DNA of 64,000 nucleotides from Phytoactinopolyspora halotolerans (lineage in GTDB: Bacteria; Actinomycetota; Actinomycetes; Jiangellales; Jiangellaceae): positions 62,001-126,000 of the forward strand of contig NZ_JAAGOA010000002.1 in the NCBI RefSeq assembly GCF_010550675.1. The letters are read 5' to 3'. The position numbers were made by a program, and so were the translations under genes. Under the pieces are notes generated by a model that ran no database searches, was not told where the DNA came from, and was given only the letters and a program-made list of their open reading frames with translations. Positions 8,242 to 16,742 of this stretch are shown here, in pieces (within the stretch, counting starts at the first letter, position 1; each line of letters opens with the position of its first letter).

Positions 8242-8316
8242 CTCTGTTCCGTGGCGCGGTGCCGGCGGTAGTGTGTGGGGCGAGTTCGCACCTGCGTCCG
8301 TGCAAAGGAGCCGACC

Positions 8317-9417
8317 ATGAGACGACTCGAGATAGTCGCTGTGCTCGCCGTAGTGGGGTTGATTACGGCGGCGTGTGGCGACGACGATGGCGGCGACGGC
8401 GGTCAGGGTAGTTCGGAGGATGTGTCGGAAGCTACCGGTACGGTGGCCCTTCTCTTACCGGAGAATGTGACCCCGCGGTGGGAAGGTCCGGACCGGGAGG
8501 GGTTCGAAGCCGGCATGGCCGAGCACGCACCCGACGTCGACGTGCAGGTCTTCAACGCTTTGAACGACGCGGCTGAGCAACAGCAGCAGGCGGAGCAGGC
8601 GATCACGCAGGGTGCCGAGGTGCTGGTGATCGCTGCTGTCGACAAGACGGCGGCCTCCGTCATCGTGGAGGATGCCGAGGCCGCCGACGTTCCGGTGATC
8701 GCCTACGACCGGCTCATCGAGGACGCCCCGCTCGACTATTACGTCACCTTCGACGGCGAACAGGTAGGGCGTGCGCAGGGCGAGTGGCTGATGGAGAACA
8801 CCGCGGACGGCGACCAGCTGGTCGTGATCCATGGCTCCGAGGATGACGACAACGCGCAGTGGTTCGCGGAAGGCTACATGCCGGTGCTGCAGGAGGCGGT
8901 GGACAACGGGACCCGCACCATCGGGTATGAGAACTGGACCCCCGGCTGGGACCCGTCCGCCGCCCAGGAGTCGATGGAGGCTGCCCTCACCCAGCTCGAC
9001 AACGACGTTCAAGGTGTGCTCTCGGCGAACGACGGCATGGCGGCCACGATCGTCACCGCGCTCGAAGCCCAAGGACTGGCCGGCGAGGTCCCGGTCACCG
9101 GCCAGGACGCCACCGAGCAGGGCCTCCAACTCATTCTCAACGGCCGGCAGGGCATGAGCGTGTTCAAGGACTTCACCCAGCAGGCCGACGTCGCCGCGCA
9201 GATCGCCGCGGCGCTGCTGGCGGACCAGGAACCCTCTGATGAGCTGGTGCCCGACGCGGTCGACAACGGCATGCAGGACGTGCCGAGCCGACTCCTCGAG
9301 GTCGAGGTGATCGACGACGAAGAGAGCGTGATGCTGGCGGTCGACGCCGGGATCCACGAACTGGACGCCATCTGCTCGGGTGTCAGCACCGACGTCGAGA
9401 TCTGCGCGGGCGGATAG
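8317..9417 (+). CDS. Xylose/ribose-type ABC substrate-binding lipoprotein
   Basis: A 366-residue exported protein. The signal peptide ends in the lipobox ITAAC (Cys20), followed by an Asp/Gly linker, then a periplasmic-binding-protein type 1 fold of the XylF group. Recognisable segments are VALLLPENVTPRWEGPDREGF, AAVDKTAASVIVEDAEAADVPVIAYDRLI, YYVTFDGEQVGRAQGEWL, VLSANDGMAATIV and TGQDATEQGLQLI. It captures a sugar and delivers it to the ATPase and permease that follow 3 bases and then a 4-base overlap downstream. AAAGGAG lies 6 bases before the ATG. The preference for xylose is family knowledge only; no isomerase or kinase gene is nearby. Confidence 0.87.
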   Translation: MRRLEIVAVLAVVGLITAACGDDDGGDGGQGSSEDVSEATGTVALLLPENVTPRWEGPDREGFEAGMAEHAPDVDVQVFNALNDAAEQQQQAEQAITQGAEVLVIAAVDKTAASVIVEDAEAADVPVIAYDRLIEDAPLDYYVTFDGEQVGRAQGEWLMENTADGDQLVVIHGSEDDDNAQWFAEGYMPVLQEAVDNGTRTIGYENWTPGWDPSAAQESMEAALTQLDNDVQGVLSANDGMAATIVTALEAQGLAGEVPVTGQDATEQGLQLILNGRQGMSVFKDFTQQADVAAQIAAALLADQEPSDELVPDAVDNGMQDVPSRLLEVEVIDDEESVMLAVDAGIHELDAICSGVSTDVEICAGG

Positions 9418-9420
9418 CGG

Positions 9421-10212
9421 ATGAGCGAAGCCACGGCCGACCCGGCTGCCGAGAGCACCGGATCGGCGCTGCTCCGGCTCGAGGGCATCTCGAAGGCGTT
9501 CGGCGCCGTGCAGGCGCTCGAGGACGTCGACTTCGAGGTCCACCCCGGCGAGGTGGTCGCCCTGGTCGGGGATAACGGTGCCGGCAAGTCCACACTGGTC
9601 AAGACGGTTGCCGGTATCCACGGGCCGGATCTCGGCCGGATCGTCTTCGACGAGCGTGAGGTCACCATCAAGGGTCCGCGGGACGCGGTCGAGCTGGGTA
9701 TCGAGACCGTGTACCAGGATCTCGCCCTGTGCGACAACCTCGACGTGGTCGCCAACCTCTTCCTGGGCCGGGAGCGGCTGAACGCGGTGCGGGGCATGGA
9801 CGAGATCGCCATGGAGGAGCGCGCGTGGGAGGTGCTCCGCTCACTCCGTGTGACGACCATCAGCAATGTCCGCCTGCCGGTGGCGGCGATGTCGGGCGGG
9901 CAGCGGCAGTCCGTGGCGGTGGCCCGGGCGGTGATGTGGGATGCGCGCGTCGTGCTGCTGGACGAACCGACCGCCGCTCTGGGCGTCGCGCAGACGCAGG
10001 AGGTCCTGGCCCTGGTACGACGGCTGCGTGAGCATGGCATCGGCGTCGTGGTGATCAGTCACAACCTCGCGGATGTGTTCGACGTCGCTGACCGCATCAT
10101 CGTGTTGCGACTCGGACGGCGGGTGGCGACCTTTGACGCGGCGACCGCGGATCCGGACCGTGTGGTCGGCGCGATCACCGGTGCCAAGACGGAGCGCGAG
10201 GTGGATCAGTGA
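9421..10212 (+). CDS. Sugar ABC transporter ATP-binding protein, single cassette
   Basis: A 263-residue ATPase. Motifs: Walker A GDNGAGKST, Q loop VYQDLALCDNL, signature MSGGQRQSVAVARA, Walker B VVLLDEPTAALG, H loop VVISHN. Its closest type is the sugar (xylose/ribose/fructose) group, but those usually carry two fused cassettes of about 500 residues. One-cassette versions such as FrcA also exist and would act as a homodimer. It starts 3 bases after the binding protein and its stop overlaps the permease start. Confidence 0.87.
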   Translation: MSEATADPAAESTGSALLRLEGISKAFGAVQALEDVDFEVHPGEVVALVGDNGAGKSTLVKTVAGIHGPDLGRIVFDEREVTIKGPRDAVELGIETVYQDLALCDNLDVVANLFLGRERLNAVRGMDEIAMEERAWEVLRSLRVTTISNVRLPVAAMSGGQRQSVAVARAVMWDARVVLLDEPTAALGVAQTQEVLALVRRLREHGIGVVVISHNLADVFDVADRIIVLRLGRRVATFDAATADPDRVVGAITGAKTEREVDQ

Positions 10213-11453
10213 CGCTCGCACGGAAATCGGAGGACCACACCCGGGAGGGCCGCGGAGGTGCGGCGGTGAGCACGGCCGGTGGCGGCTGGCGCGACGCTGT
10301 CGCGCGGCTCCGCCATGGCGATCTGTCCATCGTCCCGGTGGCGATCACACTCGCGGTCATCTGGATCGTCTTCTACTCGCTCGACTCGATCTTCCTCAGC
10401 CCGCGGAACCTCTCGTTCCTGTTCCTGCAGATCGCCGTGATCGGGACCATCGCGCTCGGTGTGACGTTCGTGCTGCTGATCGGTGAGATCGACCTGTCCG
10501 TCGCGGTGACCTCCGGGGTGTGTGCGGCGGTCACCGGCGTGCTGGTGACCAGGCAGGGCTGGGACCCCGTACCGGCGATCCTGCTCGCTCTCGCGATCGG
10601 AGCGGCGGTCGGAGCCTTCCAGGGGTTCTTCGTCGCCGTGGTGGGTGTGCCGTCGTTCGTGGTGACACTTGCGGGACTGCTGGGCCTGCAGGGTGTGATG
10701 CTGCTGATACTGGGCCGCGGCGGATCGGTGAACGTCAACGAGGACCTGATCCGCGATCTGACCACCACCTACCTCTCTGAACCGGTCGGCTGGCTGCTGG
10801 CCGCCGCGATCGCGGGGATCTACGCGCTGGTCCAGGTGCGCCGACGGGCCAAGCGACTCGCCTCCGGTCTATCGGCGCCCGGGCTGCGCGGGTTGCTCAT
10901 CCGGGTTGCACTCGTCGTGGCGATGCTGGCCGTGGTGGTCAACGTGCTCAACGACTATCGCGGCATACCGCTGGCCTCGGCGCTGCTCGTCGCCTTGGTG
11001 GCGATCTTCGGTTACGTGACGCGATGGATGCGGTTCGGCCGGTACTTGTACGCGATCGGCGGCAATGCGGAGGCGGCACGCCGCGCGGGTATCGACGTGG
11101 CCAAGGTCCGCATCGCGGCGTTCACGCTGAGTTCGTTGCTGTGTGCCGTCGCCGGTGTGATCGGGGCGTCCCGGTTCGCCTCCGTCTCGTATACCGCCTT
11201 CGCGGGCGGCCCACTGCTGCTCGAAGCGATCGCGGCGGCGGTGATCGGTGGCGCGACCATCTTCGGCGGTCGTGGCAGCCCGTGGGGCGCCCTGCTAGGT
11301 GCGCTCGTCATGGGGAGTCTGTCCAACGGATTGGATCTGATGCAGGCCGGAACCGGCACCAAGCTGGCGATCTCCGGAGCCATTCTGCTGGTGGCCGTCA
11401 CCGGCGACGCGCTCAGCCAGCGCGGCCGCGGCGACATCGGCGTGAAAGGCTGA
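10209..11453 (+). CDS. Sugar ABC transporter permease (XylH-like)
   Basis: A 414-residue membrane protein of the BPD_transp_2 family with about ten hydrophobic segments. Conserved stretches include TFVLLIGEIDLSVAVTSGV, YAIGGNAEAARRAGIDVAKV and GGRGSPWGALLGALVMGSL, all typical of XylH/RbsC. The long loop near 200-235 with an Arg/Lys cluster matches the longer XylH subgroup. The GTG start at 10209 lies inside the end of the ATPase gene, so the two are translationally coupled. The last gene of the three-gene operon. Confidence 0.87.
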   Translation: MTLARKSEDHTREGRGGAAVSTAGGGWRDAVARLRHGDLSIVPVAITLAVIWIVFYSLDSIFLSPRNLSFLFLQIAVIGTIALGVTFVLLIGEIDLSVAVTSGVCAAVTGVLVTRQGWDPVPAILLALAIGAAVGAFQGFFVAVVGVPSFVVTLAGLLGLQGVMLLILGRGGSVNVNEDLIRDLTTTYLSEPVGWLLAAAIAGIYALVQVRRRAKRLASGLSAPGLRGLLIRVALVVAMLAVVVNVLNDYRGIPLASALLVALVAIFGYVTRWMRFGRYLYAIGGNAEAARRAGIDVAKVRIAAFTLSSLLCAVAGVIGASRFASVSYTAFAGGPLLLEAIAAAVIGGATIFGGRGSPWGALLGALVMGSLSNGLDLMQAGTGTKLAISGAILLVAVTGDALSQRGRGDIGVKG

Positions 11454-11518
11454 CCGGCAGTGACCGGCGACTTGCGCCACCGTGCGCGCCGACTCGACGC
11501 GACGCTCGGCGTGCGGAG

Positions 11519-12187
11519 TCACGACGCCGCTGCGCGGCGCGGCCGCAGCATCTCCACCGCCACCCAGAACAGCCCAGCCGCGACCAGCACCCCATGGGCG
11601 ATCCGTACCGGCGCGGGAGCGTAGAACTGCGGTATGAACAGCGCGAAGCCGGTGGCGAACGGGACTCCGCTGTAGCGGGCAAGTACACCGGAGCGGTAGA
11701 TGGCGATGGCGGCCAGAACCGCGCCGACGCCGAGGGTGAGCAACCCCAGGGCGAAGGTGGTGACCGCGGCCGTGTCCATGCGGATGGCATCCACGAGGTC
11801 CAGGAGCTCGACTGCACGTCCCGCAGCGGCTTCCTCGGCGATGGCATTCAGCGCGAAGTCTTCCGCTCCGTAGTACGGGAGGGTGAGCCCGGCGCCGACC
11901 CAGGTGGTGACAGCGGCGGTCGCCGCCAGCGCCTCGGCCCGTGTGTCCGTGACGCGCCGGCGCACGGCGAGCAGGCCTAGCGGCACCAGGATGAAGCCGA
12001 CCATTGCGAACAGATGCGACGCGACCCAGGCGGAGGAACTCATGGCGGCTACCGCGCCGCCGACGACGTCCTCGTCGTCCCAGGGCCGCACGGTCGGGTA
12101 TAGGACGAACATCACGCCCGCCCCGCCCAGCGCGAGGCTTCCCAGCCGGATGTGAGCAGGGGTGCGAACAGTGGCAAGCGACGACAT
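11519..12187 (-). CDS. Multi-pass membrane protein, unknown function
   Basis: A 222-residue protein with about six transmembrane segments (GSLALGGAGVMFVLYPTV, SHLFAMVGFILVPLGLLAV, ALAATAAVTTWVGAGLTLPY, FALGLLTLGVGAVLAAIAI and two near the end). The start is the ATG at 12187, which has AGGAG nine bases upstream; the longer open frame crosses its own promoter region. I do not recognise a named family, though small proteins of this layout recur in actinobacteria under PadR, MarR or TetR control. Its leader carries a double dyad at 12256-12284, so it is probably tightly regulated. It converges with the sugar permease. Confidence 0.7.
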   Translation of the reverse strand: MSSLATVRTPAHIRLGSLALGGAGVMFVLYPTVRPWDDEDVVGGAVAAMSSSAWVASHLFAMVGFILVPLGLLAVRRRVTDTRAEALAATAAVTTWVGAGLTLPYYGAEDFALNAIAEEAAAGRAVELLDLVDAIRMDTAAVTTFALGLLTLGVGAVLAAIAIYRSGVLARYSGVPFATGFALFIPQFYAPAPVRIAHGVLVAAGLFWVAVEMLRPRRAAAS

Positions 12188-12255
12188 GTGGGGCGCTCCT
12201 TCTTTCCGTGGCGGAAGGCATCGGGGGCGGGACAAGACATATGTACCTTGTCGTG

Positions 12256-12284
12256 TTAGCCATAAAGCTAATCGAACTAGCTTT
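12256..12284 (-). promoter_or_regulatory. Overlapping dyads, MarR/PadR-like operator of the membrane protein gene
   Basis: TTAGC-CATAAA-GCTAA (12256-12271) overlaps AAAGCTA-ATCGAAC-TAGCTTT (12264-12284). Both inverted repeats are perfect and AT-rich in an otherwise GC-rich region. They lie about 70-100 bases upstream of the ATG at 12187. No regulator gene is adjacent, so it must be encoded elsewhere. Confidence 0.55.
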
Positions 12285-12404
12285 CTCGTCAAGGCCTGCC
12301 TCGCTCGCCACGCCGGACTGTGGCTGCGGGTAGTCACCTCGGACACCGGGCTGCTCGGCCGTAGACTGCAGGAGCGCGTGTGAGTCGAGAGTTGCGGAGC
12401 CGGC

Positions 12405-12947
12405 ATGGGCAGTTCGATCACGGCTGTGAGCAGCAGCGGTAGCCACGGTTTCAGCAAGATGGGCCGGGATAGCCTGACGCTTCTGGCCGGCCTGGGCGTC
12501 GAGGGCGACGCGCACATGGGCCGGACGGTCAAGCACCGGTCCCGGGTTGCACGGGATCCGAGTCAGCCGAATCTGCGTCAAGTTCACCTGATCCACAGCG
12601 AACTCTTCGCCGAGCTCGCCGCGGTGGGACACCGGGTGCTCCCGGGCGAGCTCGGCGAGAACGTCACGACCTCCGGCATCGATCTGCTCGATCTGCCGAC
12701 GGGGACGTTGCTACACCTCGGTGACCAGGCCGTCGTCGAGGTCACGGGCCTGCGCAATCCGTGCACACAGATCGACGATTACCAGGAAGGCCTGCTCAGG
12801 CGCGTCGTTCACCGGAGCGAGCACGGCATGATCATACGCAAAGCAGGTGTCATGAGTATCGTGCACATCGGCGGCGTGATCCGGCCGGGAGACGCGATCG
12901 AGGTGGTCCTGCCGCAGCAGCCGTATCGGCCGTTACAGCCGGTGTGA
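12405..12947 (+). CDS. MOSC domain protein
   Basis: A 180-residue protein of the MOSC superfamily (molybdenum cofactor sulfurase C-terminal, YiiM-like). Support: LGVEGDAHMGRTVKHRSRV near the N terminus, LRQVHLIHSELFAEL, PGELGENVTTSGIDLL, and the conserved Cys in GLRNPCTQI. MOSC proteins bind molybdenum cofactor or sulfurate it, or detoxify N-hydroxylated bases by passing electrons to Mo-enzymes; the partner is not in this window. It is a short single gene, divergent from the membrane protein. Confidence 0.85.
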   Translation: MGSSITAVSSSGSHGFSKMGRDSLTLLAGLGVEGDAHMGRTVKHRSRVARDPSQPNLRQVHLIHSELFAELAAVGHRVLPGELGENVTTSGIDLLDLPTGTLLHLGDQAVVEVTGLRNPCTQIDDYQEGLLRRVVHRSEHGMIIRKAGVMSIVHIGGVIRPGDAIEVVLPQQPYRPLQPV

Positions 12948-12987
12948 ACCGCTGCGGCGACGGTCCTTCAGCGCAGTGGCGATCCGG

Positions 12988-13461
12988 TCATCGCGGAGTG
13001 AGCCGGATCAGCGGATACACTCGGTCGCTCTTGCGCTGATACTTCTCGAAGCGGGGCTGGGCGGCCGTGATGCGGCCCCATGCCTGCTCCCGGTCGGCGC
13101 CGTCGAGTAGCTGCGGTATCACCGGCTTCGGCTCGCGACCCGGCAATTCGATCGCCGCCTGGTCGGGGTGTGCCATCAGATTGCCGTGCCAGTCCGGGTT
13201 CCGGCTTCCGCCGCCGGATGCGATGATCAGCCAGGAGTCCTCGCCGTCGGCGAACCACGCGACGGGGGTCTCCCTCGGCTGTCCGCTCCGGCGGCCGACC
13301 GTGTGCAGGATGAGCAGGTCCATGCCCATGAAGCTGCCACGTCCGCGTCGGATTTTGCGGAGCGTGCGGGCGTTCGCCTTGTGCTGCATCCATCGGGACA
13401 TCCGTCCGGGCGTGCCGGGCGCGCGCTTGCCACGCCTGTCGGCTTCCGTCTTCCGTGTCAT
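12988..13461 (-). CDS. Nitroreductase/deazaflavin(F420)-dependent oxidoreductase family protein
   Basis: A 157-residue protein of the DDN/FDOR split-barrel group. Marks are LLILHTVGRRSGQPRETPVAWFADGEDSWLIIASGGG and DWHGNLMAHPDQAAIEL, which form the F420-binding strand pair and the conserved HP motif. Members reduce quinones or nitro compounds with F420H2 and may sit at the membrane through a basic N-terminal helix, which here is rich in Lys/Arg. GGAGGAATCC precedes the ATG at 13461. Single-gene unit, convergent with the MOSC gene. Confidence 0.82.
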   Translation of the reverse strand: MTRKTEADRRGKRAPGTPGRMSRWMQHKANARTLRKIRRGRGSFMGMDLLILHTVGRRSGQPRETPVAWFADGEDSWLIIASGGGSRNPDWHGNLMAHPDQAAIELPGREPKPVIPQLLDGADREQAWGRITAAQPRFEKYQRKSDRVYPLIRLTPR

Positions 13462-13560
13462 GGATTCCTCCGGTCAGGTCGATGTCGGTCGTTGTCACGC
13501 TAACCGTGGCCGCGTGACCGGCGCTTCTCGATTCCTGATCGGTATGGCCTCTCACAGAGA

Positions 13561-13613
13561 GATGATCATGAACACTTTCCGTTCACATAGCACGGTAAGC
13601 GTTCATGATCATC
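13561..13613 (-). terminator. Long imperfect hairpin downstream of tRNA-Thr
   Basis: Arms at 13561-13581 and 13593-13613 pair over 21 bp with two mismatches around an 11-base loop; the outer 13 bp (GATGATCATGAAC and its complement) are perfect. It sits 5 bases from the CCA end of the tRNA and 100 bases before the nitroreductase. There is no T run, so it could end the tRNA transcript or be a dispersed palindromic element. Confidence 0.6.
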
Positions 13614-13618
13614 AGAGT

Positions 13619-13694
13619 TGGAGCCACCTGTCGGAATCGAACCGACGACCTATTCATTACGAGTGAATCGCTCTGCCGACTGAGCTAAGGTGGC
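13619..13694 (-). tRNA. tRNA-Thr (anticodon CGT)
   Basis: Read on the minus strand, the 7-bp acceptor stem GCCACCT pairs with AGGTGGC. A D-arm (TTAGCTCAGTCGGCAGAGC), an anticodon arm with 5-bp stem ATTCA/TGAAT and loop CTCGTAA (anticodon CGT, reads ACG), and a T-arm with GGTTCGATTCC follow. The discriminator is T and CCA is encoded (13621-13619). It is 76 nt with CCA and has no intron. No integrase lies nearby. Confidence 0.96.
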
Positions 13695-13780
13695 CTGTGC
13701 CGCATGACCGGCACGGTCCACGAGTATAGAACGTATCCGCCCGTGATGCCGAATCGGGCGGTTACCCGCCGCTGACGTGC

Positions 13781-15001
13781 TCAGAGCTCGTCGGTGGTGA
13801 TCTCCTCGCCGAGCGCGGAACCGGCGACGTAGTCCTTCCAGGACTGGTTCCAGTCGACCATGCCCGGATCACCGCGCTGCACCAGGTCGTTCGCATCGCG
13901 GGTGGAGTTCTTCACGGTGACGACGTCGCCGTAGCGGACCATGTTGAAGAACGTCTCACCGTTCTTGTCGTTCAGGTTGATGCAACCGTGCGAGACGTTG
14001 TCCTCGCCCTGCGACTCCTCCGACCACGGCGCGGAGTGGACGAAGGTGCCGCTGTAGGAGAGCCGTACCGCCCAATCGGTGTCGACGTCGTAGTAGTCCG
14101 GGTCGGACTCGTCACAGGTGATGTTCGCATTGCACGACGTCATGTTCCGTTCCTCGAACTTCTCCAGGACGACGTAGGTGCCGTTGCGGGTGGCGAAGTC
14201 CGGCGCTCCGAGGCTGGTATTCCACCGGTACTCGCGCTCGCCGTCCACCTTCACGTCCATCCGGTAGGTGTCCGCGTTGACCTCGGCGATCTGTGCCGAA
14301 CCGACCTGGAACTCCAGGTGGTACGAGCGTCCTCCCCACAGGTTCTCGCCGGCCTGGACGCCGTTCAGGTCGAGATCGAGGGCGACCTGGGTTCCTGCCG
14401 GCCAGTACTCCTTCGGGCGGAACCGTGCCTCCTGATCGTTGACCCAGTGCCAGCTGCCCACCACCTGTGGGTCGGAGGAGACGTGCATGTGGCGTTCGAC
14501 GGCCTCGCGGTCGGTGACCGGCTGGTCGAACTGGACGACGATGGGTGCCCCGACGCCCACCTCCGACTCGTTGCTGGGCAGCATCGCCAGGGTGAGCCGT
14601 TCGCCGTCGGGCACCTCAGCGACGCTGACCTGGTCACTGAACGTATGCGATTCCCCGAACTGGTCAGCGGCGGCCACGGTGATCTCGTAGTCAGCGCCGG
14701 GCTCCGGCCGGTTCGCGCTGCTCCAGGTCCGCCCGTCGTCGTTCACCTGGCCCTCGAGGCGATCGCCGTCCGTCGAGACGACCTCTACGGATTCGATCTG
14801 CCCCGCACTGATCTCCAGGCTCAACGGCTCGGAGAAGTCGACCGTATCGTCCAGGTCCTTCAGTTGGGTCAGCGCGTGCACCTGGCGGGCATGCGTCGGC
14901 AGCTCGGAGTCATCGCCGCCGCACGCGGCAAGTGTCAGCGCGAGAGCAAGGCTGACACAGCCGGCGGCGAGTCCGCGGCGGGAGCGATGCGTTCGATGCA
15001 T
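13781..15001 (-). CDS. L,D-transpeptidase lipoprotein (YkuD, Ig-like domains)
   Basis: A 406-residue lipoprotein: signal peptide ending LTLAAC (Cys27), two Ig-like beta domains of the actinobacterial LdtMt2 type (LEISAGQIESVEVVSTDGDRL and VVQFDQPVTDREAVERHMHV are landmark stretches), then a YkuD catalytic domain. The catalytic core is FVHSAPW followed by VSHGCINL, with His and nucleophile Cys intact. It makes 3-3 cross-links in peptidoglycan outside the membrane. An ATG nine bases further upstream (15010) is also possible. It lies 22 bases downstream of the Tap-like hydrolase in the same direction and probably shares its transcript. Confidence 0.88.
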   Translation of the reverse strand: MHRTHRSRRGLAAGCVSLALALTLAACGGDDSELPTHARQVHALTQLKDLDDTVDFSEPLSLEISAGQIESVEVVSTDGDRLEGQVNDDGRTWSSANRPEPGADYEITVAAADQFGESHTFSDQVSVAEVPDGERLTLAMLPSNESEVGVGAPIVVQFDQPVTDREAVERHMHVSSDPQVVGSWHWVNDQEARFRPKEYWPAGTQVALDLDLNGVQAGENLWGGRSYHLEFQVGSAQIAEVNADTYRMDVKVDGEREYRWNTSLGAPDFATRNGTYVVLEKFEERNMTSCNANITCDESDPDYYDVDTDWAVRLSYSGTFVHSAPWSEESQGEDNVSHGCINLNDKNGETFFNMVRYGDVVTVKNSTRDANDLVQRGDPGMVDWNQSWKDYVAGSALGEEITTDEL

Positions 15002-15023
15002 ATGCCCCATTATCCCCGCTATA

Positions 15024-16742
15024 TCACGAACACGTGCGGTCGTTCTCCGGCACGGTGCCGTTGAGCAGGTAGTCGTCCACGGCCTCGTCGACACAGTCGC
15101 TGCCGGACATGTAAGCGGTGTGGCCGAACGCGTCGAACGTGAGCAGCACACCGGATTCGAGCTGGTCGGCCAGGGACTCGGCCCAGGCGTACGGGGTGGC
15201 CGGGTCGCCGGTGGTGCCGACCACCAGGATCGGGTCCGCCCCCGCGCCGTCGATGTCACTGAGGTCGAAGTCGGATTCCGCCGGCCACTCGGAACACGCC
15301 AATCCGCTCCACGCCAGGTACTCGCCGAAGATCGGAGACGCCTCCTCGAACTGGGGCAGCGCCGCCTGCGCCTCCTCCACGGTGGTCCCCTCGGGGTAGT
15401 CGAGGCAGTTGACCGCGATGATCGCCTCGTTCTGGTTGCCGTTGTACGTTCCGTCCGCGTTGCGGTTCAGGTACAGGTCGGCCAGTTGGAGCAGGACGCT
15501 GCCATCGTCTTCGTTGACCGCCTTGTCGAGCGCCTCGGACAACGTGGGATAACCCTGATCGGGTGCGAGGTACAGCGGCAGGATGATTCCATAGAACGCG
15601 AGCGACGCGGTGAGCGGCCGGCTCTCCTGACCGGTGGGGAGCGGTTCCTCTTCCGTCTGCGCCATCAGCGACGCCAACGAGGCGCGGGCGTCTTCCTCGG
15701 TGTCCCCCAGTGGGCAGTCGTTGTCCAGGCACCAGTCCAGGTACGCGTCGAGCGCCCGCTCGAAGCCGCGCGCCTGCCCCAGCGCAACCTCCGCGGCCTC
15801 CAGGGTCGGATCGATCGCGCCGTCCAGCACCAGCCGCCCGGCCCGCTCCGGGAAGAGATCGGCGTAGACCGCGCCGATCAACGTGCCGTAGGACTTACCG
15901 AGGTAGTTCAGCGCCTCGTCTCCGAGCGCGGAACGCAGTACGTCCAGATCGCGCGAGACGTCGGCGGTGCCGATGTGCTCCAGGAGCTCGCCGGACCTGG
16001 ACTCGCATGCCTGCGCGAACTCCTCGGCCTGCTCGGCGATCGCCGCTGCCGTGTCGTCGGTGTCGTCCGCGTCGCCGTCGTCTGTACCCGCATCCTCGCC
16101 GCCGCTGTCCTCGCCGCCGGTGTCGTCCGCGCCGGTGTCGTCGCTGCCGTCCGCATCGTCTTGCGCGCCGGTGTCCTCGCCACCGTCGTCGCCGGAATCG
16201 GCGTCATCGGATCCGTCGTCGTCGCCGGGCGGGTCGCTGAGGAACTCGTCCAGCGACGAGTCGTCCAAGCATTCGATCGGGGTCGAGCCGCCGACGCCCC
16301 GCGGATCGAAGCCGACGATGTCGTACTGTTCCAAGACCTGCTCAGAGGCGACCACGTGCGCGTTGCGGGCATAGTCGACGCCCGATGCGCCGGGTCCACC
16401 CGGGTTCACCACCAGCGATCCGCTCGGTTCATCAGAGGACGCCGGGACGCGCAACAAGGACAGCTCGATATCCCCCGCGTCGGGCTCCGCGTAGTTCAAC
16501 GGAACCGTCAGGGTCGAGCATTGGAACTCGTCGCCGCAGTCTTCCCACTCCAGTGTCTGGGTGTAGTACTTCTCCAGTTCCGGGTCGATGCCCTCGGTCG
16601 CGTCCGGGGCGGGCGTCGATTCCGGCGGCATGTCCTGTCGTGGCGGGGCGTCTGGGTCGTCCGTGGACGAACAGCCGGCGACGGCGACCGCCGCCATCAT
16701 TCCGAGAGCGATAGCTCGCGACGCGTGCGGCCGCCGGCTCAT
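15024..16742 (-). CDS. Tap-like alpha/beta hydrolase lipoprotein with a long acidic insert
   Basis: A 572-residue exported serine hydrolase of the tripeptidyl-aminopeptidase/SlpD-E group. Lipobox AVAGC (Cys24). Catalytic parts: oxyanion loop VVNPGGPGASG, nucleophile elbow GKSYGT, acid in GTTGDPATPY, His in GHTAYMSG, and the C-terminal TAP-like domain. Such enzymes trim peptides at the cell surface. Unusual feature: residues about 171-230 are almost only Asp, Glu, Gly, Ser, Thr and Ala (for example GDDDGSDDADSGDDGGEDTG), inserted between the DPRGVGGS strand and the following helix, where relatives have a short loop. The ATG overlaps the stop of the PSP1 gene by 4 bases, so the two are coupled. 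Confidence 0.85.
   Translation of the reverse strand: MSRRPHASRAIALGMMAAVAVAGCSSTDDPDAPPRQDMPPESTPAPDATEGIDPELEKYYTQTLEWEDCGDEFQCSTLTVPLNYAEPDAGDIELSLLRVPASSDEPSGSLVVNPGGPGASGVDYARNAHVVASEQVLEQYDIVGFDPRGVGGSTPIECLDDSSLDEFLSDPPGDDDGSDDADSGDDGGEDTGAQDDADGSDDTGADDTGGEDSGGEDAGTDDGDADDTDDTAAAIAEQAEEFAQACESRSGELLEHIGTADVSRDLDVLRSALGDEALNYLGKSYGTLIGAVYADLFPERAGRLVLDGAIDPTLEAAEVALGQARGFERALDAYLDWCLDNDCPLGDTEEDARASLASLMAQTEEEPLPTGQESRPLTASLAFYGIILPLYLAPDQGYPTLSEALDKAVNEDDGSVLLQLADLYLNRNADGTYNGNQNEAIIAVNCLDYPEGTTVEEAQAALPQFEEASPIFGEYLAWSGLACSEWPAESDFDLSDIDGAGADPILVVGTTGDPATPYAWAESLADQLESGVLLTFDAFGHTAYMSGSDCVDEAVDDYLLNGTVPENDRTCS

Noticed and set aside
5853-8318. 821-codon open frame on the minus strand
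   Set aside because: It spans three clear plus-strand genes and their gaps and has no recognisable domain.
13561-13694. Integrated element at tRNA-Thr
   Set aside because: No integrase, no direct repeat of the tRNA end and no phage genes are found nearby.
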